Of a stretch of 13,678 bases of DNA, positions 7,080-13,678 are shown in pieces (position 1 is the stretch's first letter; each line of letters starts with the position of its first letter). The notes under the pieces are model-generated. The model saw nothing but the letters and a program-made list of their open reading frames with translations. It had not been told where the DNA came from and did not search any database. Made by a program: the position numbers and the translations under genes. The stretch comes from Planctomycetota bacterium (GTDB lineage: Bacteria > Planctomycetota > UBA1135 > UBA2386): the NCBI GenBank assembly GCA_020425885.1, contig JAGQRA010000652.1, positions 1 through 13,678 of the forward strand. The letters run 5' to 3'.

Positions 7080-10000
7080 ATGTCTGCCTATCCTCCTCGT
7101 CGCTTCTCCCGCCAGTACCTGGCTGCAGCCCTTCTGTCCGGTGTCGCCGCCGCGCAAACGCAGCCCTGCCAGGTATGGCAGGACTTCCCTTCCGGTCCTG
7201 TGAGTCCGGGCTCTCGGGTCGGAGCCGCCATGGCCAGCGATTCCTGGCGCGGGGCCGTGATCCTGTTCGGCGGCGGCGGCGCTTTCCAGGGCAATACGAT
7301 GATGTGGGACGGTCTGGTCTGGAGCCAGGCAGCCCCGAGTGGCTCAGGGCCGAACGCGCGGTCTTTCCACGACATGGTCTACGATCCCGTGCGCAGGAAG
7401 ATCGTCCTGTTCGGTGGGCTGTCCTCCGGGTCCCCACTCGGCGATACCTGGGAATGGGACAGCGGTACCTGGAACGGTTCCGCCTGGAGCGCCGGAAGCT
7501 GGACACAGCTCACTCCGGTGTCGTCCCCGAGCCCCAGGTGGAAGCACAGCATGGCATGGGACACCAAGAACCAAAGGGTCATCCTGTTTGCCGGAGTCAA
7601 CTCCGGCACGACGGCCTTCCGTGACATGTGGTCCTGGGATGGCTTGGACTGGACCCAGTCCGGGCTGCCAGCCACGTCGCTGCCTCCCGGGCGGATCGAC
7701 GCCGCCATGGCTGGTGATCCACTGCACGAGACGATCGTCCTTGCAGGCGGCACCCTGGGTACCGGCGGCGCCCTGGGCGACACCTGGGAATGGGACGGTT
7801 CGGCGTGGACGCAGCTCAATACGCCCCTTCCCGGCGGCAGCTTGAAGGGCAAGCGCATGGTGTTCGACCACAATGCCGGACGGGTCCTGCTCTACCCGTA
7901 CCAGCCCGAAGAGACCCAGTTCCTGGCCAACGGAACATGGCACCCGTACGCGAACAGCGGTGCGTTTCACTTCATACCCAGCTCCTACCCGGTGATGGCA
8001 TTCGACCACGTCTCGTCGCGGAGCATGATCTACGGCGACAGCTTCCAGATACGGCACCTTGCCTGGGAATCCTGCTGCACCGATGCGGAGATGCCCGTCG
8101 ACCCCACGGGACTCCCGGCCTACCCGCCCGACGTCGATCCCTCGACGATCGTCGACGACCCGACCTTCGAGCAGAATCACGGACTCGTCAGCGCACTCTA
8201 CCCACAGCTGAACACGAGCCTCGACAACTGGCACTCACAGTTGCCATGCAATCCGAGCATTGGTGGTGAAGTTCCGGCCACCGCCAGCAATCCGCCGTGG
8301 TTGAACAACCCCTGCACCTACGTTTCGAATGACCCGCAACAGCCGATCCCCGGTCTCGAACTCGACAGCTCGACACCGGGCCAGGAGCAGGCCGAGGCCC
8401 AGGCGCTGCTCAACGCGATGTGCGGCTTCAGTTCGCAACAGATCGTCAGTCAGCTCGAGGCCTTCGAAGACCAGATCCTGCAGGACGTCAGTCTCGCTCC
8501 GCCGTTGCTGGTGACCAATCCGGCGGCATTGGCGCCCGTCACCGGCGCCCACTACTCGGTGCCGGATCGCTGTGTCGATGCGAACGACGACTACGTGTTC
8601 GGCGGCCAGGACATCGTCTTCATCCACGGCCTGCGCATGGACCCGCTGTTCGATGCGTTGGTCGGAACTCCGAACGGCCCGATTGCCAGCGCCGGCTGGA
8701 CGTTGCCGAGCACGATCCCGGGGAACGGCAACAACCCCGAGTTCTACGCCAATGGCTACTGGAAGGCCGGAGCCGAGGCATACTGGCACGATCACATCAA
8801 GCGGTTCCTCACCGACAAGGGCAAGAAGAACCGCTACCTGATCGTGGCCTGGCCGTCGACGCAGCGGCTCGAGATCGGCGTGCAGGCGATCCTGACGCAG
8901 ATCGGCGATGCCATGACTGGCGGCACCGGAGTGGTCGATCCGCTGCACCCGACCGGGCCGGCACCGACGAACTTCGGCCGACCCGGTTTCGTGATCGTCT
9001 CCCACTCGACCGGCGGCCCGATCAGCGACGTCGCGATGGAACGGGCCGCCTCGATCAACACCGGGCAGGCGGCGTTCATCGCCGAACACTGCACGGCACA
9101 CGTCGCGCTCCACGGGGCCTTCGAGGGTTCGCGCATGGCCACGGCGGTGATCGCAGCGGCGGCCTATGCGAACCAGAACCTGCCGAGCTGGGTCTGCCCA
9201 CTCGCGAAGTTCGGGGTCTTTGCACTCAACCAGACCACCAACATCAACACCTATCCGATCAGTTGCCCGTTCAACTTCTCGGTGGCGTGGAACAGCGTCC
9301 TGGTCGACCTCGTGCCATCGGTGATGAAGACCCGCTGGGGGCCGAAGATGGACAGCACGCCGATCCAGGTCCTCACCGTCGGCGGTGGCCACCCGAGCTA
9401 CCTGGCGCCCTTCAAGTTCAGTCTGCACCTAGGCTTCGACGACGGCGTCGTCAACATGAACAGCCAGTTCGCGAACCCTGACAGCGTCACCGTCGGTCCA
9501 TTCCACTTCCCATCCAATCCGAGCGGCTATCGGCCGGACCCGTTCGGGCTCCTGCAGAGCAAGGTGTTCGACATGGGTGTCCGTAGGACCGACCCGTTCC
9601 GCGCTGCCGGCTTCTACTTCGACCAGGTCCTGGATCCCCACCTGAACCCGCTGTTCCTCCTGCAGCATCCCTTCGGCGTCGCGTCGAGCCCGGTGGCGTG
9701 GCTCAGTCCGACCGGCATGAACCAGCCCGTGGGCAAGATCTTCGATCCACAGTTCGACCCGCGCTCCTATCGCCCGAAGCACTACTCGCTGCTGCTGAGC
9801 ACGGCCGACCACTTTGCCGACATGGGCGCGTCCCGCTACGACGATCCGGTCACCGAGAACGGTTGGCCGGCGGCTTCGACCGGGCTAAGGGACAACTACC
9901 GACCGACCTTCGGCGAGGTGAACTGCGAGGAGGTCAGCGTGCGGCGCAACCCTGAACTCTACGTCCCCTTCGCCAACGCCGCCTACCCTTCGCTGTCGCA

Positions 10001-10616
10001 GCCGCTGCTGAGCGGTCCGCCACCGGTCGTGCAGATCACGAAGGGGCGTCTGATCACGTTCAAACGCATCAACCGCTGGTTGCCACCGGGGTGGCGCATC
10101 GCGCCCTTCTGGCTCTGGCGCCGCGACTACACGCTGGTCGACCAATACAAGCAGAAGCACGAGTGCGACTACGTCTACGACTGGGTGCTGCCGCAGCGCA
10201 TGTTCGACTGCCCGATGTCGCCGGCAGTCTGCAACACCTTCGGCCTCGGTTGCCTGGGCTCGAGCGGCGTGCTGACGGCGACGCCGGTCGGCCTGCCGCA
10301 GCTCGGTTCCTCGATGCAGGTGGTACTCAGCAACATGAACTCCCTCAGCATCGGCTTCGTGGGGATCGGGTTAAGTCAGATCCCGCCCTTCGACCTGGCT
10401 GCGTTGGGCATGCCCGGGTGCTACTGGTATCTGAACCACCTGGCCACGGTGTTCGTGATCGGCTCCGGTGGAACAGCCTCCTTCGTCCAGCCGATCCCGA
10501 ACAGCCCAGCCTTCGTTGGCCTGCCACTCCGCTTCCAGGGCATTGGATTCGATCCGGTCACGAACACCCTCGGCTGGATCACAAGCAACGGCATCGCCTG
10601 CACGGTCGGCGTCTGA
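7080..10616 (+). CDS. Secreted kelch-repeat / alpha-beta hydrolase protein with planctomycete-type C-terminal domain
   Basis: This 1178-residue exported protein starts with a Sec signal peptide (RR at 7-8, hydrophobic core about 13-24, probable cleavage after AAA at 25). Residues 45-325 carry six kelch-like repeats of about 50 residues. They are marked by M-x-x-D...hhLFGG strands (from 51, 99, 158, 210, 260, 306) and WxWD turns such as GDTWEWD at 121 and 233. A Cys-containing linker follows. Residues about 505-920 look like an alpha/beta hydrolase of the lipase/PGAP1-like type. FIHGL (514-518) gives the oxyanion-hole region, SHSTGG (641-646) the nucleophile elbow with Ser643, FDDGVV (786-791) a likely acid, and DHF (910-912) a likely His911. 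The elbow has Ser where Gly is usual. The tail from about 1050 (GLGCLGSSG, GMPGC, TSNG) is a beta-rich domain I associate with secreted Planctomycetota proteins. An ester-type substrate is plausible but unknown. A stem-loop follows the stop. Confidence 0.87.
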   Translation: MSAYPPRRFSRQYLAAALLSGVAAAQTQPCQVWQDFPSGPVSPGSRVGAAMASDSWRGAVILFGGGGAFQGNTMMWDGLVWSQAAPSGSGPNARSFHDMVYDPVRRKIVLFGGLSSGSPLGDTWEWDSGTWNGSAWSAGSWTQLTPVSSPSPRWKHSMAWDTKNQRVILFAGVNSGTTAFRDMWSWDGLDWTQSGLPATSLPPGRIDAAMAGDPLHETIVLAGGTLGTGGALGDTWEWDGSAWTQLNTPLPGGSLKGKRMVFDHNAGRVLLYPYQPEETQFLANGTWHPYANSGAFHFIPSSYPVMAFDHVSSRSMIYGDSFQIRHLAWESCCTDAEMPVDPTGLPAYPPDVDPSTIVDDPTFEQNHGLVSALYPQLNTSLDNWHSQLPCNPSIGGEVPATASNPPWLNNPCTYVSNDPQQPIPGLELDSSTPGQEQAEAQALLNAMCGFSSQQIVSQLEAFEDQILQDVSLAPPLLVTNPAALAPVTGAHYSVPDRCVDANDDYVFGGQDIVFIHGLRMDPLFDALVGTPNGPIASAGWTLPSTIPGNGNNPEFYANGYWKAGAEAYWHDHIKRFLTDKGKKNRYLIVAWPSTQRLEIGVQAILTQIGDAMTGGTGVVDPLHPTGPAPTNFGRPGFVIVSHSTGGPISDVAMERAASINTGQAAFIAEHCTAHVALHGAFEGSRMATAVIAAAAYANQNLPSWVCPLAKFGVFALNQTTNINTYPISCPFNFSVAWNSVLVDLVPSVMKTRWGPKMDSTPIQVLTVGGGHPSYLAPFKFSLHLGFDDGVVNMNSQFANPDSVTVGPFHFPSNPSGYRPDPFGLLQSKVFDMGVRRTDPFRAAGFYFDQVLDPHLNPLFLLQHPFGVASSPVAWLSPTGMNQPVGKIFDPQFDPRSYRPKHYSLLLSTADHFADMGASRYDDPVTENGWPAASTGLRDNYRPTFGEVNCEEVSVRRNPELYVPFANAAYPSLSQPLLSGPPPVVQITKGRLITFKRINRWLPPGWRIAPFWLWRRDYTLVDQYKQKHECDYVYDWVLPQRMFDCPMSPAVCNTFGLGCLGSSGVLTATPVGLPQLGSSMQVVLSNMNSLSIGFVGIGLSQIPPFDLAALGMPGCYWYLNHLATVFVIGSGGTASFVQPIPNSPAFVGLPLRFQGIGFDPVTNTLGWITSNGIACTVGV

Positions 10617-10617
10617 T

Positions 10618-10646
10618 ACCAGCGGCCGCAGGGTCGGCTAGCTGGT
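10618..10646 (+). terminator. Stem-loop directly after the kelch-hydrolase stop codon
   Basis: ACCAGC (10618-10623) pairs with GCTGGT (10641-10646). Inside it GCCG (10625-10628) pairs with CGGC (10635-10638) around a six-base loop, giving a 6+4 bp stem with a small internal loop. It begins one base after the TGA. There is no U-tract, so it may be an imperfect terminator or an mRNA 3'-end stabiliser. Confidence 0.35.
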
Positions 10647-10663
10647 CAATGTCGACGCCGGCA

Positions 10664-10679
10664 GTGCTGCTGATGAAGT
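10664..10679. repeat. 16-bp direct repeat, copy 2 (spacer after kelch-hydrolase gene)
   Basis: This is identical to 129-144 at the end of argF. Here it is in non-coding spacer, although it still reads VLLMK-stop in one frame, like the argF terminus. No longer argF similarity flanks it. The rest of the 10617-10769 spacer also holds a CGGAA/TTCCG inverted repeat at 10700-10715. Confidence 0.6.
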
Positions 10680-10742
10680 AGCGACCGCGACCGGGATTTC
10701 GGAAGAACCGTTCCGCCGGCCGCCGCCGCTGCCGGTTCGCAA

Positions 10743-10765
10743 GGCACCTGAAACCTGAAGGTGCC
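10743..10765 (+). promoter_or_regulatory. Hairpin overlapping the ribosome binding site of the propeller gene
   Basis: GGCACCT (10743-10749) is an exact reverse complement of AGGTGCC (10759-10765), with a nine-base loop. The only Shine-Dalgarno-like run before the ATG at 10770 is AAGG (10758-10761), mostly in the 3' arm. If the hairpin forms, it masks the ribosome binding site. It also contains the alternative GTG start at 10761, which makes that start unlikely. Confidence 0.5.
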
Positions 10766-10769
10766 AACA

Positions 10770-12953
10770 ATGCGAACCGTCCCCAGCGCTCTCCTCTTCG
10801 CCCTCACCTCGACGCTCATCCTCGGCCTGCCTACCGCCGCGCCGGCCCAGACCTGGTCGACCCCGACCGCGATCGGGACCAACGAGGTCCGGGCCGTGCA
10901 ACACCATCGCGATGGCAGCGTGCACGTCATCTCGCGATCGGGCCTCGGCTTCAACACGCCGCAGCTGTTCCACAGCTGGCGCCGGGCCGGTGGCGCCTTC
11001 ACGCCGGCCATCGCCCTGACCGGGCTCGGCGAACCGACCCAGGCCGCCGAGCTGCCGCTTTTCGACGGGCAGCAGTTCTTCCAGCTCGACGCCGCCGGTC
11101 GCGCCCACCTCGTCTTCTCGAAGATGGTCGCCGGCAACCGCCGGCTGTGGCACATGGTGTTCGACCCGCAGCTGCAGTTCTGGAGCGCGCCGTTCCCGGT
11201 GACTCCGGCCGGCAGCGCCCCGACCGCGGCGGCGATGCAGTTCGACAGCCGCGGCAACCTGCACCTGCTGTGGACCGCGATTCCCGGACTCGGCGCGGTC
11301 CAGCTCTACCACGCCGAACGTCCGGTCGGCGGCAGCTGGGGGCAGCCGACCCTGCTCAGCACGCCAGGCTCACCGCTGCAGGGTGCGACCGCGTGCCGCC
11401 ATCCGGCGAGCTCGTTCGTGATCGAGGCCGGTGGCGGTCTGCACGTCTTCTTCGAGCAGGTCGCGCAGGGCGGTGTGGTCGCCCAGGTGTTCCACCGCCG
11501 GCTGCCGATCGGCCTGCCGTTCGCGAGCTGGTCGAACCCGGTCCAGGTCAGCGGGCAGGGACAGGCGGCGACGGCGGTCGCGAGCGAGATCGACGGCGCC
11601 GGTGGCCTGCACCTGTTGTGGCGGGCGATCCCCGGGATCGGGGCACCGCAGCTGTGGCAGTCGCGATGCGCGGCGGGAACCTCGGCATGGACCCCGGCCC
11701 TGCTGCTCAGCGACCCGGGCACGCCGAACATGGGCGCCACGGTGCACTGGGCGCGTGATTGCGTCGCCACCGACAGCGGCGGCGACGTCCACGTCGTGTT
11801 CGACCAGGTGCCCGGCATCGGTGGCCGCCGCGTGTATCAGCAGACCTACGACACCGGCACGAACACCTGGTCGGGCGCGGTGGCGATGACGCCGGCGGGC
11901 ACCACGCACGTGCTCGAGGGCATGGTGATCGACCACGCCGACCGGGTCCACGTGCTCAGCCGCAGCGCCGCGCAGCTCTACCACAGCATGCAGTGGGCCG
12001 CCGGCCCGATCGCGCCGACCGTGCTGCTCAGCACGCCCGGCGCGCCGAACTTCGGCGCCGACCTGCCCTGGATGCGCGACGTCACCGCGCTGCACGTGGC
12101 GCCGAACGGTCGGCTGCACGTGCTGTTCGAACAGGTGCCGACCGCGCTCGGCGTTGCCCGCATCTGGCATTCGACGCTCGATCCGGTCGCCGGCGGGATC
12201 CCGACTTGGTCACAGCCGGTCGACGTCAGCGGCGCGTTGAACAGCGCGGCCCGGATCTACGAGACGCACCTCGACCAACGCGGCGAGATGCACGTCGTTT
12301 TCGGGGCAACGGCGGCCATAGGCGCGCGCGAACAACTGTTCCATGCGCGATCGGACCGCGGCGGAAGCTGGGCCGCCGCCACAATCGTCTCGACGATCGG
12401 CAACCCGACCTACCAGGCGCGCATCCCGCTGGTGCCCTGGCTCGTGACCTGGCAGGACCCGCAGATGACCGGCATCGACTACGACTTCCTGTCCGACAAC
12501 GAGGCCGGCAGCGTCGACCTCGTGTTCACGCAGCGGCCGAGCTTCCCCGCCTCGGAGACCGTGTACCACGCCACCCTCGACCGCTTCACATTGTCGGTGA
12601 CGACCACGGCGCCCGGCACCGGCGATCTGCTCGCCCGGATCGAGAACGTGCCGGCGAGCGCGCGCGAAGGCTTCGTCTTCCTGTCGCTCGCCACCGATCG
12701 GCCGCTCGGCAGCGGCTCGTTCTACGGCCTCGAACCGGACCTGCTGACCGGCAGTTCGCTGGCGACGCCGGCCATGCCCGGCAACCCGATGCACTGGATC
12801 TGGCCGGTCCAGGCCCCGCTGTTCCCCGCCGCGCCGTTCGCGCTGCCGCCCGGCAGCATGCCGCTGCCAGCGGGGACGACGGTCGACTTCCTGGCCCTGA
12901 CGATGGGCCCCGGCGGCTTCAAGGCGTCGAACGTCCACCGCACGACCTTCTGA
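10770..12953 (+). CDS. Secreted beta-propeller protein with C-terminal beta domain
   Basis: This 727-residue exported protein has no recognised enzymatic motif. The ATG at 10770 is preferred over GTG at 10761 because AAGG lies eight bases upstream and the signal peptide is then compact (MRTVPSALLFALTSTLILGL, then cleavage likely after PAAPA-like APA at 26). Residues about 40-605 are a repeat array of about 55-60 residues per unit. The recurring pattern is G-x-hHhhW/F, then PGhGA, then hYH, then SW-x-x-PxLLSTPG-x-P. Units begin near 162, 222, 278, 337, 391, 447, 505 and 580, with one or two weaker ones before them. This fits a seven- or eight-bladed propeller of the sialidase/BNR-like fold. 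Residues about 607-727 are a separate domain containing LGSGSFYGLEPD at 646-657, similar to C-terminal tails of other planctomycete exported proteins. The role is probably binding or surface display. It could share a transcript with the preceding gene, 153 bases upstream. Confidence 0.85.
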   Translation: MRTVPSALLFALTSTLILGLPTAAPAQTWSTPTAIGTNEVRAVQHHRDGSVHVISRSGLGFNTPQLFHSWRRAGGAFTPAIALTGLGEPTQAAELPLFDGQQFFQLDAAGRAHLVFSKMVAGNRRLWHMVFDPQLQFWSAPFPVTPAGSAPTAAAMQFDSRGNLHLLWTAIPGLGAVQLYHAERPVGGSWGQPTLLSTPGSPLQGATACRHPASSFVIEAGGGLHVFFEQVAQGGVVAQVFHRRLPIGLPFASWSNPVQVSGQGQAATAVASEIDGAGGLHLLWRAIPGIGAPQLWQSRCAAGTSAWTPALLLSDPGTPNMGATVHWARDCVATDSGGDVHVVFDQVPGIGGRRVYQQTYDTGTNTWSGAVAMTPAGTTHVLEGMVIDHADRVHVLSRSAAQLYHSMQWAAGPIAPTVLLSTPGAPNFGADLPWMRDVTALHVAPNGRLHVLFEQVPTALGVARIWHSTLDPVAGGIPTWSQPVDVSGALNSAARIYETHLDQRGEMHVVFGATAAIGAREQLFHARSDRGGSWAAATIVSTIGNPTYQARIPLVPWLVTWQDPQMTGIDYDFLSDNEAGSVDLVFTQRPSFPASETVYHATLDRFTLSVTTTAPGTGDLLARIENVPASAREGFVFLSLATDRPLGSGSFYGLEPDLLTGSSLATPAMPGNPMHWIWPVQAPLFPAAPFALPPGSMPLPAGTTVDFLALTMGPGGFKASNVHRTTF

Positions 12954-12970
12954 GCATCGCCCGCCCGTAA

Positions 12971-13034
12971 GGCGCCAGCCACGCGGCCGGAACGCATCGG
13001 GTAGATTCCTCGGATTCTCGTAGCGGCTGGCGCC
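12971..13034. repeat. 10-bp perfect inverted repeat upstream of second sigma gene
   Basis: GGCGCCAGCC (12971-12980) and GGCTGGCGCC (13025-13034) are exact reverse complements separated by 44 bases. They fill most of the 103-base gap between the propeller gene and the second sigma gene. The enclosed segment contains GGAAC at 12989-12993 and near-repeats GATTCCTCG/GATTCTCG. An operator pair or a large hairpin ending just before the GGGAAGG ribosome site are both possible. Confidence 0.45.
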
Positions 13035-13040
13035 CCCCAC

Positions 13041-13047
13041 GGGAAGG
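13041..13047 (+). promoter_or_regulatory. Ribosome binding site of second sigma gene
   Basis: GGGAAGG lies nine bases before the ATG at 13057. It supports that codon as the start, and lies just 3' of the right arm of the 12971-13034 inverted repeat. Confidence 0.5.
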
Positions 13048-13056
13048 CGCGCGAAC

Positions 13057-13678
13057 ATGCTGAATCGGCTCGGACTCCCTGATCGCCTGCTGCGCCGCTA
13101 CAGCAGGACCGGCGACCCGCGCCTGCTCGGCCGGCTGTTCGACAGGACGGCGCCCGAGCTGCTGCGGGTGGCGCTGTGGCTGTGCCGCAACCGCGATGAC
13201 GCCGAGGACCTGCTGCAGCGCACGTTCGTGACCGTGATCGAGGTGCGGGAGCGCTATGACAGCAAGCGCCGCGCGCTGCCGTGGCTGTGCGGCATCCTCG
13301 GCAACCATGCCCGCAAGCTGCACGCCAGACGTGACCGCGGCCGCCTCTGCGCGACCGATCCGGTGCGCGAACGCGACCCGTCGGACGAGGCCGCCGTGGT
13401 CGAGTTCCACGAGATCCTGGCGCGGCTGCGCGGCGATGTCGGCGAGCCCTACAGCGAGGTGCTCGATCTCCACCTCGGCCGCGGCCTCGATGCCGGCGAG
13501 ATCGCGACCCTGCTCGATCGACCGGCGAGCACGGTGCGAACACAGCTGGCGCGCGGCATGGATCGGCTGCGCCGGCGCCTGCCGCGCGGCCTGATCGCCG
13601 GCATCGCGCCGGCCCTGGTGCTGTCGACGGCGGCGACGGCGGCCTTGCTGTCGGCGGCCCGCGCGGTCGTGATGCAGG
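13057..13678 (+). CDS. ECF-type sigma factor with C-terminal membrane segment (3' truncated by window)
   Basis: The frame is open for 207 codons and leaves the window without a stop. Residues about 20-92 match sigma region 2: DDAEDLLQRTFVTVIEVRERYD at 47-68 (polymerase binding) and ALPWLCGILGNHARKLHARR at 73-92 (-10 recognition). Residues about 115-175 match region 4, with PYSEVLDLHLGRGLDAGEIA and the recognition helix ASTVRTQLARGMDRLRRRL at 157-175. After basic residues a hydrophobic stretch begins at about 179 and runs to 200 (GLIAGIAPALVLSTAATAAL), which looks like a membrane helix. The protein continues beyond it. A plain ECF factor would end at about 175, so this one carries a C-terminal extension that would tether it or act as a fused regulatory/sensor part. 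It is codirectional with the propeller gene 103 bases upstream. Confidence 0.85.
   Translation, partial: MLNRLGLPDRLLRRYSRTGDPRLLGRLFDRTAPELLRVALWLCRNRDDAEDLLQRTFVTVIEVRERYDSKRRALPWLCGILGNHARKLHARRDRGRLCATDPVRERDPSDEAAVVEFHEILARLRGDVGEPYSEVLDLHLGRGLDAGEIATLLDRPASTVRTQLARGMDRLRRRLPRGLIAGIAPALVLSTAATAALLSAARAVVMQ

Noticed and set aside
10091..10681. Plus-strand open frame ending VLLMK like argF
   Set aside because: It overlaps the kelch-hydrolase gene in another frame and shows no argF similarity beyond the 16-bp repeat, so it is not an argF remnant.

Overview
The window looks like a piece of a high-GC Planctomycetota chromosome. I infer this from three things: Ser/Thr kinases fused to long TPR-like tails, ECF sigma factors beside them, and large Sec-secreted beta-propeller proteins. 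One of these ends in a C-terminal domain (Gly-Cys-rich, with motifs GLGCLGSSG, GMPGC and TSNG) that I associate with secreted planctomycete proteins. No taxonomic marker is present, so this is an inference. There is no tRNA, rRNA, CRISPR array, transposase or integrase.

Layout: (1) 1-146, the 3' end of argF (ornithine carbamoyltransferase). (2) 204-3335 and 3338-6199, two Ser/Thr kinases in tandem, two bases apart, each with a short N-terminal RYPGHEE module, a kinase domain, one membrane segment and a C-terminal sensor-like region of about 600-660 residues. The second has a degenerate catalytic loop (HADLHPGN in place of HRDLKPAN). (3) 6300-6833 on the minus strand, a small ECF sigma factor, convergent with the kinases. 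(4) A divergent promoter region at 6834-7079 with inverted repeats. (5) 7080-10616, a 1178-residue exported protein with kelch-like repeats, an alpha/beta hydrolase domain and the C-terminal domain. (6) 10770-12953, a 727-residue exported beta-propeller protein whose ribosome binding site lies in a hairpin. (7) 13057 to the window end, a second ECF sigma factor whose C-terminus runs into a membrane segment. It is cut by the window edge.

The likely theme is envelope signalling. Membrane kinases with extracytoplasmic sensor tails lie beside sigma factors, and the exported propeller proteins are candidate targets or sensed surface components. This functional link rests on gene order only. The most unusual items are the canonical/atypical kinase pair, the kelch-hydrolase fusion with a SHSTG nucleophile elbow, the RBS-masking hairpin before the second propeller gene, the membrane-tailed sigma factor, and a 16-bp direct repeat joining the end of argF to the spacer after the hydrolase gene. 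No stretch over 300 bases is without a gene.
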